Assembly (NCBI GenBank): GCA_001566295.1
Contig: KQ964245.1
Coordinates: forward strand, 3,663,524-3,727,523
DNA from: Microdochium bolleyi
Taxonomy: Eukaryota; Ascomycota; Sordariomycetes; Xylariales; Microdochiaceae
Reading direction: 5' to 3'
Length of the DNA: 64,000 bases
Position numbers and translations under genes: made by a program. Position 1 is the stretch's first letter, and each line of letters begins with the position of its first letter. Shown here piece after piece: positions 24,113 through 33,763 of this stretch. The notes under the pieces are model-generated. The model was not told where the DNA came from. It was given only the letters and a program-made list of their open reading frames with translations, and did not search any database.

Positions 24113-26416
24113 ATGTCACGACGTGAGCTGCTCAAACAGACTGCGCTACTCCCCCGTTGGTTTACACTCAATACTGGCATCGCCGCCACTGCAAGTGCAC
24201 GGCTCCTCGTACCGCGGAACTTAAGTCAAGCTTCACAGCGTCCACGGCAGTTTCATCGGTCTGGCCCAGCTCCTGCGGCAAAAGCAGCAGGATCGGTATC
24301 TTTCTCTAAACGTGCAGGCTCCAGCAGACTAAACTCGGCCAGAGGAATTGGTAGTGTTCCGTGTTTGAGACAGCAGCAGTCACACCGAGTGTCTTGGTAC
24401 ACGACAACCACAACAGCCGCTCCGAAGAAGAAGAAGAAGAAGAAGAAGAAGAAGAAGAATAACAGTAAAACTTCAGAAAATATCGCTAAGAAGCACCAGC
24501 AAGAACACAAACAACGCAGTACCAACAGCAAGACAGAGGCACAGATCAAGCCGAGCACAGACAAAACCCAAACCGGCAGAATGACGAAGAAGCGAGACGA
24601 CTCGTCGGAGGAGAATCAGGAGAAGCGCTCACGGCCCGCAGCAGGCGACAAGCACGGGCGCACTGCATCGACGGACGACGTGCTCAAGCACCCGTCCACG
24701 AAGCGGGCCAAGGAGATTGACACGTCCGAAAACCCGCACAAGGAGCTTCAGGAGCTCATGAGCAAGCACAACGATGGCGACGATGATGATGGCAAGGTGC
24801 GCAACGTGCTGCACTGGTTCCGCAGCAAGGACCTCCGCATCGAGGACAACCGGGCGCTCCACGCTGCGGCGGAAAAGGCCGCCTCCGGCGGCGGGAAGGG
24901 GTGCCTTCTTGGCTGTTTCCTGTACTCGCCGCAGGACCTTGAGTGGCACGGCACGAGTCCCGCGCGGACGGACTTTATGCTCCAGGGCCTGAAGCTCGTG
25001 CAGGAGCAGCTCGAGAGGGAGCTCAACGTGCCGCTGGTCTTCCTGACGGCCGAGGACCGCGGGATGAAGACGGACCGGGTGCTCGAGTTCATCCGGGACA
25101 ACGACGTCAGCCACGTCTACGCCAACATCGAGTACGAGATCGACGAGCTGCGGCGCGACATTGACATGTTCAAGCAGCTCGACGGCGAGGGGGTGCAGTT
25201 CAGGCTGCTCCACGACCAGACGGTCGTCGAGCCCGGCAAGCTCACCACGGGCGCGGGGACCCCGATGAAGGTGTTCACGCCGTACCACAAGGCCTGGCTA
25301 GCCGAGGTCAGCAGCGACCCGGAGCTGATCGACACGCTGCCCGCGCCGAGGCCCAACGGCAAAGAGGTCAAGACCGGCGACAGGACCAAGTCCCTGTTCG
25401 GCTCGAGACTGCCGGAAGCCCGCGAGTCCAAGCAGTACGCCTCGGACGAGGAGAAGCAGCGGCTCCGCAAGCTCTGGCCGCCCGGCCACGCCGCGGGCAT
25501 GAAGCGCCTGCGCGAGTTCCTCGAGAACAAGGTCGACACGTATTCGACGAACCGCTCCGATCCAGCCGCCGACAATGCGAGCCGGATGTCGGCGTACTTT
25601 TCTTCCGGCACCGTTTCCGTCCGCGAGGCGCTCGACGCGACCCGGAAGATCAAGGGCGGCAAGGGCGGCGCCGACTTCAGCCAGTCCGGCCCCGGGGGAG
25701 CAGGCGTCGCGGCGTGGGCGCGCGAGCTCGTGTTCCGCGAGTTCTACAGGCACATGATGGTCGTGATCCCGCACAACAGCATGAACCTGCCGCAGAACCT
25801 GAAGTTTGACTTTGTCCAGTGGGAGGACGACGAGGAAGGGTACAAGAAGTGGTGTGAGGGAAAGACGGGCGTGCCGTTTGTGGATGCGGGGATGCGGCAA
25901 ATCAACCATGAGGTGAGTGACGTTCTTGTGTGTCTTTGTGCTGAGCGAAGCAGAAGGGATGGAGAATACAGACAGAGACAATGGGGAAGTGATCAGGCTG
26001 ACATGCCAATACAACCGCAAAAAACACAGGCATACATGCACAACCGCCTCCGCATGAACACGTCCTCATACCTCTCGCGCAGCCTGCTCATCGACTACCG
26101 CCGCGGCGAGCGGTACTTCGCCGAACACCTCGTCGACTGGGACCTGTGCAACAACACGCAGGGCTGGGAGCCGAGCTACACGGTTTTCAACCCGGTCTCG
26201 CAGGCCGAGAAGAACGACCCCAAGGGGGACTTCATCCGGAGATGGGTGCCCGAGCTGGCAGGAGTGGAGGGAAAGGCCGTATTCGATCCGTACAACCGGT
26301 TGAGCAAGGAGGAGTTCGAGAAGCTGGGATACCCGAAGCCGCACGTCGACTTTGCGGAGAGCAAGCAGAGGTGTGTGCAGCGGTATAAGCAGGACATGGC
26401 GGATGCGGACCCCTGA
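24113..26416 (+). CDS. PHR1: Class I CPD photolyase, probably dual targeted
   Basis: Exons 24113-25912 and 26030-26416 give 728 aa. The photolyase domain starts near residue 229 (VLHWFRSKDLRIEDNRAL); ARELVFREFYRHM, FVDAGMRQINHE|AYMHNRLRM and WDLCNNTQGWEPSYTVFNP are FAD- and DNA-binding motifs of class I cyclobutane-dimer photolyases. The intron sits exactly in the conserved stretch before MHNRLRM. Residues 1-60 are Arg/Ser-rich with few acids, like a mitochondrial presequence; a second ATG at 24581 (Met157, MTKKRDDSSEENQEKR) begins a Lys/Arg-rich, NLS-like N terminus typical of nuclear fungal photolyases. A run of 11 Lys encoded by a GAA-type microsatellite lies between the two starts. The enzyme reverses UV-induced pyrimidine dimers using blue light. 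The 117-nt intron is a multiple of three without stop codons. Confidence 0.92.
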   Translation: MSRRELLKQTALLPRWFTLNTGIAATASARLLVPRNLSQASQRPRQFHRSGPAPAAKAAGSVSFSKRAGSSRLNSARGIGSVPCLRQQQSHRVSWYTTTTTAAPKKKKKKKKKKKNNSKTSENIAKKHQQEHKQRSTNSKTEAQIKPSTDKTQTGRMTKKRDDSSEENQEKRSRPAAGDKHGRTASTDDVLKHPSTKRAKEIDTSENPHKELQELMSKHNDGDDDDGKVRNVLHWFRSKDLRIEDNRALHAAAEKAASGGGKGCLLGCFLYSPQDLEWHGTSPARTDFMLQGLKLVQEQLERELNVPLVFLTAEDRGMKTDRVLEFIRDNDVSHVYANIEYEIDELRRDIDMFKQLDGEGVQFRLLHDQTVVEPGKLTTGAGTPMKVFTPYHKAWLAEVSSDPELIDTLPAPRPNGKEVKTGDRTKSLFGSRLPEARESKQYASDEEKQRLRKLWPPGHAAGMKRLREFLENKVDTYSTNRSDPAADNASRMSAYFSSGTVSVREALDATRKIKGGKGGADFSQSGPGGAGVAAWARELVFREFYRHMMVVIPHNSMNLPQNLKFDFVQWEDDEEGYKKWCEGKTGVPFVDAGMRQINHEVSDVLVCLCAERSRRDGEYRQRQWGSDQADMPIQPQKTQAYMHNRLRMNTSSYLSRSLLIDYRRGERYFAEHLVDWDLCNNTQGWEPSYTVFNPVSQAEKNDPKGDFIRRWVPELAGVEGKAVFDPYNRLSKEEFEKLGYPKPHVDFAESKQRCVQRYKQDMADADP
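24424..24459 (+). repeat. GAA/AAG trinucleotide microsatellite inside the photolyase reading frame
   Basis: About twelve tandem GAA units, read as consecutive AAG Lys codons in the photolyase N-terminal extension. Likely polymorphic in length, but always in frame. Confidence 0.95.
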
Positions 26417-27116
26417 GGGGAGAACGTTGGGAGAATCAGGATATCGAAAGGGGGCGGCAGAACAAAGCAGATAATTCTCCATAAGGCCGGCTTCACGACT
26501 ACCTGCCTGTTTTTATAGGTCGATTGCGCCAAAAAGTCTGCTTCTATCTACCCTAGGGTGTACATGTCAGCCACGATCTGTAGAGACCACTGGCATTGAT
26601 TCGAACAAGCTCGTGTCAGACATAGTGCTATCTTAGCCATCCTGATACCAACATTATAAGATGTGCATAAGTGCCTCGAGTTCCCAGCCGCCGTCAGTCA
26701 GTGGGATGGCAGCTTATTGCCACTTCTTGCATATTTCACGACTGCATGCGGGTTGGATTCGACTACCACAGTTGCCTTCCCAGCTGCGACTGTGATTGTA
26801 CCGTCCCAGGACTGTAGAAAATTCAACTGCCTTCACGTCAGTCCAGGGACATCAACGCCCTGCGGTGGGCAGAGTAGCCGCGACCGACCGTGATGACCGC
26901 ACGCCTTCGCAGATGAGGATTGGCTCATCGAAGACGTTTGAGTCTCAAGTCCCATCCGTCGCCCGTGGTATTGAGTATGGCGATTTCGGACTTTAGTAGA
27001 GCGGTGGTCGCATCGCCTCATATATGTCCAATCCCAGCCCAACACATCAGGCGTTGAGAGCCGGCCGTGTCACACAGCTGGAAGCAACGAAGAATATGAC
27101 ATTACGCGAGCGAAGC
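26417..27116. other. Convergent intergenic region
   Basis: 700 nt between the converging photolyase and PrpF-family genes. No coding signal beyond short shadow frames. Confidence 0.5.
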
Positions 27117-28505
27117 TCAGTAGAACACCTCACCCTTCATGAGGACCCTCGCCGTGCGCAGCAGGTCCGCAGAGACAATCTCGCCGTTCTCGACAGTCGT
27201 CCCGATCTCGACCTTGCCACTAGGGTGTCCTATCACGATCGAGCTGCTGCTTCTACTACCCTGTTGTTGGGCCTCGTCTCTAGCCTCGGTACGCCGACGG
27301 AGCTGTGCGGCCACTGTGCCCGGGATATTGGCAGCGGCACCCAGGCAGAGCGCAAGCGTCAGGGGCACGGCCTTGTGCGGCTGGCCCATGGAGAGCGCGA
27401 GGCACTGCACGTCGACCTCGCCATCTTCGTTGGCTCTCAGGTTGCTGCCATCGTGCTCATATGCAGGCTTGTCAAAGAGCAGCACAATCTTGGGCACGCT
27501 TTCAGTCTTGGGGTCGAGCCCCATCTTCGCCGCGCCGGCCTGCCGGATTGCCTCGAGCTTCTTCTTGAGTACCGGGTCCGCGTCCAGCGTTGCTGGGGTG
27601 AGAGTCTCCGGAGTAGCGCCCGCGAAGTCGCTGCCGAGATCGCTGATCTTGACGAATACCCCTGGGTTGGAGACGTCGACTAGGGATGCCGGTATGGTGG
27701 TGCCACCACCGCCGACATCACCAGGGATCTCTAGGACGTCGACGGGGTTCCCCGTGGGCAGTGCTTTGCCCGTCTTGGCACCTGCGGGGTTCAGGAAGCT
27801 CAGAGTAATGCACGACTGCGTGCCGGGGACACCGTCCATCTCGTAGTCTCCCGTTGGGCAGTACCGGGGCGGGTTGTGACCAGTGACCCTGAAGCGCGAG
27901 TGGACTACCTTCGAGGTATTCGTGTTGAAGAACCTAACGGTCGCCTCCCGGTATGTCTCGCCAGCGTCTTCACCCGATGCCTCGTGGCTGCTACTGAGCT
28001 TCGCCTCGAGGTCCGTGACAAGCCCATGATCCCACGCCGCCGGCCCCACGGCGGACGACATGTTCCCGCAATTTCCCGCGAGGTCGAGGACGCCGTCCTT
28101 GATGCCGACCTGGACAAACGTAAAGTCGACATCCGCGTCTGCTCGTTCCGATGGCGAGAGCACGCAGATCTTGGACGTCGACGAGATGCCACCTCCTATT
28201 CCGTTGAGCTGTCGTCCGTAATTGTCCGGGCTGCCCATGGCTGCCGGCAGGACCGTGTGCCACTGATCCTGCGGTGGTAAGTCTTTCCGCATGATGACCA
28301 GCCCGTTGGAAGTCCCGCCCCGCACAAAGAGCGCTGGGAAACTCCTCGATGAACTCATTCTGGCGTGGAGAAGTGCAGGCGCGGTCTTTAGACAAGAAGT
28401 CGATCTGATCCTCGAGTAAGAGGCCGCTGCAGATGACTTCTGGTAACACCTGCTCGCCAGGAGCCGACTGAGCCTGGCGATTTGCGGAAGCAGCGAGGTT
28501 GACAT
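27117..28505 (-). CDS. PrpF-family protein (methylaconitate/itaconate isomerase-like), mitochondrial
   Basis: An intronless reading frame of 462 aa on the complement. Residues 1-30 (MSTSLLPQIARLSRLLASRC) are positively charged and amphipathic, pointing to mitochondrial import; a second Met near residue 50 (MSSSRSFPALFVRGGTSNG) could start a cytosolic form. The core FVRGGTSNGLVIMRKDLP and GNCGNMSSAVGPAAWDHGLV are signature segments of the PrpF family, including the Cys in GNCGN used as an acid/base in this diaminopimelate-epimerase-like fold. In bacteria PrpF isomerises 2-methylaconitate in the methylcitrate route of propionate breakdown; the fungal substrate is not established. It lies downstream of CTR9 on the same strand. 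Confidence 0.88.
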   Translation of the reverse strand: MSTSLLPQIARLSRLLASRCYQKSSAAASYSRIRSTSCLKTAPALLHARMSSSRSFPALFVRGGTSNGLVIMRKDLPPQDQWHTVLPAAMGSPDNYGRQLNGIGGGISSTSKICVLSPSERADADVDFTFVQVGIKDGVLDLAGNCGNMSSAVGPAAWDHGLVTDLEAKLSSSHEASGEDAGETYREATVRFFNTNTSKVVHSRFRVTGHNPPRYCPTGDYEMDGVPGTQSCITLSFLNPAGAKTGKALPTGNPVDVLEIPGDVGGGGTTIPASLVDVSNPGVFVKISDLGSDFAGATPETLTPATLDADPVLKKKLEAIRQAGAAKMGLDPKTESVPKIVLLFDKPAYEHDGSNLRANEDGEVDVQCLALSMGQPHKAVPLTLALCLGAAANIPGTVAAQLRRRTEARDEAQQQGSRSSSSIVIGHPSGKVEIGTTVENGEIVSADLLRTARVLMKGEVFY

Positions 28506-28980
28506 GCTGAACTCAAAGGCTGCTCAAATGGTGGAGAAGGAGGGATACGGGTCGTTGTCCCGGAGAGTCATTCGAGAGACACAGGGGGCGTCAACGTCGG
28601 GAAGCTCTGCTGAAACCAGTCTGAACGACATCCCCGAGCATAAGATGTAGAGGACAGACCCGCGGCTTGGTGACCGGGGGCTTGGGGGAACCCGGTAGTG
28701 GCAGAAGCCGCTAATTTCTGGGGCACTGGACACTACTTTCCCCTCCTAGATTGGTAGCGTTAAGTTGACCTTTGAAGCTGAATACTCCTTTCACATCTTC
28801 AAAATATCTCAGAATGTTTGAATATCTCAGAGTGCTTTCATTCACAAAAATATCTCAATCACTAACTATGCCCTGAATATGCAGTGACCAAAGGGAAATT
28901 ATACAGCAGTAGAACAAAGGCCCCAAAGAACAACTCCGTGAAGCCTCCCAGGACGTGTACACCACGGGCCGAGCGACTCT
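28506..28980. other. Intergenic region with three copies of AATATCTCA
   Basis: 475 nt between CTR9 and the PrpF-family gene, both on the complement. AT-rich, with the 9-mer AATATCTCA at 28803, 28821 and 28849. It must serve as CTR9 3' UTR and PrpF promoter. Confidence 0.6.
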
Positions 28981-31900
28981 TTACTCATCGTCCTCATCCA
29001 CCATGCTGGCATCAGCCTTGGCGCCATTAGCTGCCGGACTCCCTCTCTCGTCCTCGTCCTCGTCACTGTCATCCAGGACACGACCTCTCCGAGCTCGCTT
29101 CGGTGCCCGTTTCGTCGACGTGGCACCTGCATCGTCCTCATCATCGTCCTGGTTGGCTCCATTATCGACGTCCATTCTGTCGTCATCCTCGTTGTCACTA
29201 CCACCACCCCGAGAAGCATCGTCGTTGTCAGACTGGTCTGAGCGGTTCCGCTCCAGCGCCTTCTCCGCGCGGTCGAGCGCGTCATAGTCCTCGTCGTCGC
29301 TGCTGTCGACGACGAGTTCAGCAGACTTGTACTTGGGGTTGTCCTTCTTGGCGGCGAGCCTCCGCTTCTTCTTGGGTTGGCTCTCCTCGTCCGAGTCACC
29401 ATCATCGGCATCGGCCTTCTTCGACTTCTTCGGACGGCGCTTGGGCGGCTGTTCTCCGTCCTCGCCCACCCTCCGCTTGGCAGAGGGCTTCTTCTTGCGC
29501 CGTACTCGCTCGCCCGTCTCGCTGTCGGTCGTCATCTCGGCGGCCGCACGCTCCTGGTCCTCCCTGAGGCGGACCTCGGCCTGCTCCCGATCACGAGCCG
29601 CAATCTCCTCGCGCTCCTTTGCAATTTTCTGCTTGCGTTCGAGCTCCTGGGCAAGAACCCTCTGGCGCTCCTCCTCGCGCTTCTTGAGCTCCGCTTGTCG
29701 CTGCTCCAGGGCAGCTGTGAGCTTCTCCTTGTTCTTCTCCTCGTACTCCTTCTGGCTCTCGATCTGGCGGGCAAGCTGTTTTCTCTGTGTGTTTCGGGCC
29801 ATGCTTGCGCGTTGCTCCAGATCCGCCTTGGGGTATGGCGGCTGGGGCTGGGCAGCGATCTCGTCAAGAGCCACAATCGCAGCTTCAAGACCTTCAAGGG
29901 CCTTCTCCAGCTGCTCGAGTGTTCGCTGCGTCTCAGGCACGTTCATGATGTGCTGAACGTGCTGGATCTGCACAAATGCAACATTGAACTTGAAGTGGAT
30001 CTGGTCAGGTGCTGCAGCAAGCGCCTAGGTTATGAAGTTAGCACCAGAATTTTGCAATGAGCCGTGAAAAGGGACGAGCTCACCTTATGAGCATACTCGA
30101 GCGCCGTAGCATACGCATCAAGACTCCTGTCGTGGCGACCCTTGTTCAGCCATGTTCGGCCCAAGCACGCGAAGATGCTCGAATCGTTCTCCTTGCCGCC
30201 CCTGGCCAACGCATGCTCGTAGTTCTCGATGGCTTTCGAGAACTGCCGGAGCTCCGCGTAGATATGGCCGATATTGATATTTACATTGGCGTCCTTGACG
30301 GTCTCTCTGACCTTGAGGAAGATCGGCAACGCAGTCTTGTAGTCTTTCTTATCCTCGACGAGAGCGATGGCGATGCCCTGAGCAGCATACGCGTTCTTCG
30401 GGTCGAGCTGGAGTGCCTTGTCGAAGAACTCGACGGCACGCGTATACTGTGCTGAGCGCTTCTGCTTCTCCTGGTCCGTGTCACGACGCATCTCACGAGC
30501 CGCCATCAGGTAGAGATTGCCCATACCGACGAGAGCATAGCGATCATGCTTGTCATAGTTCTGGAGGGTGTGCTTGTAGTGACGGAGTTCGGGGTCCTCG
30601 TTGACGTTTGGGTTCCTCTTGCGGGAGTTGACCTTGCCGAGGTACCAGCCATACAACGCGCGGACATCCAGGTCTGTGGGGTTGTCCTGGTATAGCTTCG
30701 CCACAGCATCCGGGCCCTCTTTGCCAGTACCCTTGCGCAGCTTGATGTAAGCCAGGCGAGCAAGTGCATCTGTGTAGTCGTCGTGCCGGGCGACCAGCTT
30801 CTCGTAGACGCCTTGGGCTTCATCGATCCGATCTTGAGCCTCGTAGCTTCTACCCAGGTTGAAGCTGATGGTGGTCACGAGCGCGTCCGTGTCTATCTCA
30901 TCATCCTTCTCGCCAATGCGAATGCAGGAGCCGAGCGCAGCTTCGAACATTTCGCTGGCCTTCTCATGCTTCTCTGCCTGTGAATAAAAACAGCCAATGT
31001 TGTTGAGAAGTTGTGGCGGCAGGTTCTTGCGCAGCGCATTACGAAGAGCCGCATCATCCTCAACATCTGTTGGGTGCTCTGACGAGGGGATCTGATCGAG
31101 CTCGAGCTGCTCGACTTGTTGAAGGCACTGAAGCGCCTTCTCCGGCTGGTCGTTCTCGTAGAGCCGCGCAAGGTTCAGCAGGATAGCCGCATCTGGCGAC
31201 AGGTTCTTCTTCGGGTCCTTCCACGCACTGCGTACTTGCTCGAGATTATCGATGGCTTTCCGCTTCTCCGCGGACTTGTCCTCCTTGGTGGCCGCGAATT
31301 GGCTCGCGGACACTTCTTCGGCGTAAAGCGCACCGAGCAGGATCATGGCTTCGTAGTTCCGCTCCTTCTTGCCCGTAGGCTGAACAATCTTCTCCAGACG
31401 AAGCTTTGCCTCTCCCAAGTCGTTGTTGAGAACCGAGAGCTGTGCAAGTCCGAATTTTGCAGGCAGGTAGCCACGGTCCACGCCACCACGCGCCTCGTCG
31501 GCGCGACGGTAGTAGTCGGCAGCCAGCTCTGTGTTGCCGTTTGAGTGTTCCTTGCGGGCGAGCAGGTACCAGCCATCACTGGCAATTGCGTTGACATCAG
31601 TGTACTGAATAGCCTTGTTCGCAAGGGACTCCACATGAGCATAGTTGCGGGTGGATAGGAAGTAGCCCGAGAAGGTCGCGCAGGTCAATGGCTGGTTCTT
31701 GTCGAGCTTGAAGGACTTTTGGGTGTACTCCGTCATCGCCTTCTTGTAAAGCTGTGCGAACTCGGGGCTATTGACAGGCACATTGCCGCTGGCGTCTAGG
31801 TAGTACAAACCCAGCAGTATGTTCGGAGTCTTGGACTCGGGATTGATCTCAAGCGCCCGCTCCCAGGCCATTCTTGCGTCGTCCTTGTAGCCCAGTTGCC

Positions 31901-32678
31901 AGAAACAGCACCCAATTCCGATTCTCGGATCGGGGTCCACGAGATCGGGCATCCTCCTCAGCACATCCTGGTATGCGACGAGCGCTTCTCGGTGCTGTCC
32001 GAGCGAGAACATCGCTCTAGCCTTGCCCAACAGGGCAAGCATGTTCTTGCCCTGCGAGACCTTGCTGGCCTGGTCGAAAGCCTTGATGGCTTCTCGGAGG
32101 GTATTGACCTTGTCCTGGTCTATCGCGTCGGCGCCGGACGACTTGGAGGGGGGCTGGAGCGAGGCCTTTAGCAGAAGCAGGACGCCGCGAGCGAGGAAGA
32201 GCGGCGGGAACGCCGGACTTATCCGCGAAGCCTCGTTGAGCAACGATGTCGCAGCCTGGAGGTAGTCATCCTTGGTCTTTTGATCGGCGCCCTTCGCAAT
32301 GCGAGGTGCCTCTCGACTCTTCCACAGATTCATCCAGCACAGACATGTGACCATGCCAAGCTTCTCTTTCGGATTGTTGTTCTCCTGCAGCGAGCTGCTG
32401 CCGCGGTTGAGAATGTCGATGGCGTGGTCGACCTTCTTCTGCTTGGCGTAGGCCATGGCCACCGTCATCCAGTATGTCCTCGCCGCGCGTTCATTCTCGA
32501 AGAGCGTGCAGAGCTCGGTTGGGTCGTCCATCAAGGACTCGAGGTCGATCTCGACGGCTTCATCTTCCTGATCGCCTTGCACGGGGACGTCGATGGCAGG
32601 CGGGATGTCGGAGAATCGCTTGCTGACCGGGTGGCCGGTGCCGGCGCCGTTGGCGCGTCCATTCTGGGATGATGACAT
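28981..32678 (-). CDS. CTR9: Paf1-complex TPR subunit Ctr9
   Basis: Exons 32678-30084 and 30024-28981 (complement) encode 1212 aa; the 59-nt intron has a GCTAAC branch. The N terminus VEIDLESLMDDPTELCTLFE is the conserved Ctr9 start. A TPR array covers residues about 50-850; clear repeats are KQKKVDHAIDILNRG, GYKDDARMAWERALEINPES and RAVEFFDKALQLDPKNAYAA. After the TPRs a highly charged coiled segment (EERQRVLAQELERKQKIAKE) leads into an acidic, Lys-rich tail with many SDD/SDED runs. Ctr9 scaffolds the Paf1 complex on elongating RNA polymerase II and promotes H2B ubiquitylation and H3K4/K36 methylation. Length and order agree with other filamentous fungi. Confidence 0.95.
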
Positions 32679-33763
32679 CTCAGGGAGTCGTCTCGGTGGT
32701 CCGATATCGATTCCTGGGTTGTTGTCGTGCGCAGCGGCGGTCGCGGTCGTGAAAGGAAGATTGTCCGTTGCCGTGTCAAGCAGATAGGCAAGGGGGTTCG
32801 GGCCCTGGAGAGCTCCGTTGGTGCAGCAGTCAGGGCGAGCTCACGCGGACATTGCCCAAGCACGTTCCGCAGGTATACTCGCTATGAGATTGGGGGTGCA
32901 AGTCGGAGTTGCTTGATTGAATTGGCAGCCTGCGCGTGGCCGGGGTGTCGCGCGATGTGATGTAACAAAGTTGAGAAATGACAGGCCTGGTGTTAGTGGC
33001 CGCGCATCACGACAGCTAGCTGCGCGCGAGGCTGAAGAAATTCTGGGTGGACCATGCATGCAGCTTGAAGCAAGCATGCGGCTCAAGGAGTCATAGTACG
33101 CATAGTCGTCTGGCACTGTACTATGCACAGTCCAGCATTGCTCCCAAACATGCTCCACGACGCCCGTTTGTTCGTCCTTCTGCTTCAAGGTAACTGCGAA
33201 CTGGAGATAGGAGGTAATTGTCAGATTGCATCTAATCATTAAAGCATCACATTTACAGCAGAATGAGAAGGAAAAACACGTCCTGGCCTGGTCAAAATGC
33301 TTAATCGAGAAAACTAGGAACCAAGATCGTCTCGCAGTATATCACGGTCTACATCTCTTTGGACTACCTACCATTAGGTAGCCATTTGAAGCGTGGATGG
33401 ATCATTCAAGTATGCGTGAGTTACAAGATTAGATTGCAGTGGTCTTCTACCGCCATGCCGCGCGCTTCCTGGGCGACGTTTGCCTACTACCATGATATGG
33501 GTTTCTAACAGCATTTTGAGGGTTCAGTAAAGTCTCTAGACAGGCCTTTTCCAGTCCAGCCTCCACCAAAACCTAACCAGAAAACTTGCAAATCACCTCC
33601 CAAACGCCGGCCGGCAGCTCAAACTTCTGCAGACAAGCGGTGCTTCATGGGTCGAAAACACATCCAATTCATTCATCATCAGCTGCTCTATGCAGTATGT
33701 TCGCTAACGGATTAAACAAGTGCCGTGCAGAGGGTATATGACGTGACGAAACATGCCCACGCC
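32679..33763. other. Intergenic region: CTR9 promoter and CLA4 3' flank
   Basis: 1.1 kb upstream of CTR9 and downstream of the PAK kinase gene. GC-rich near CTR9 and AT-richer toward the kinase. No gene supported. Confidence 0.5.
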
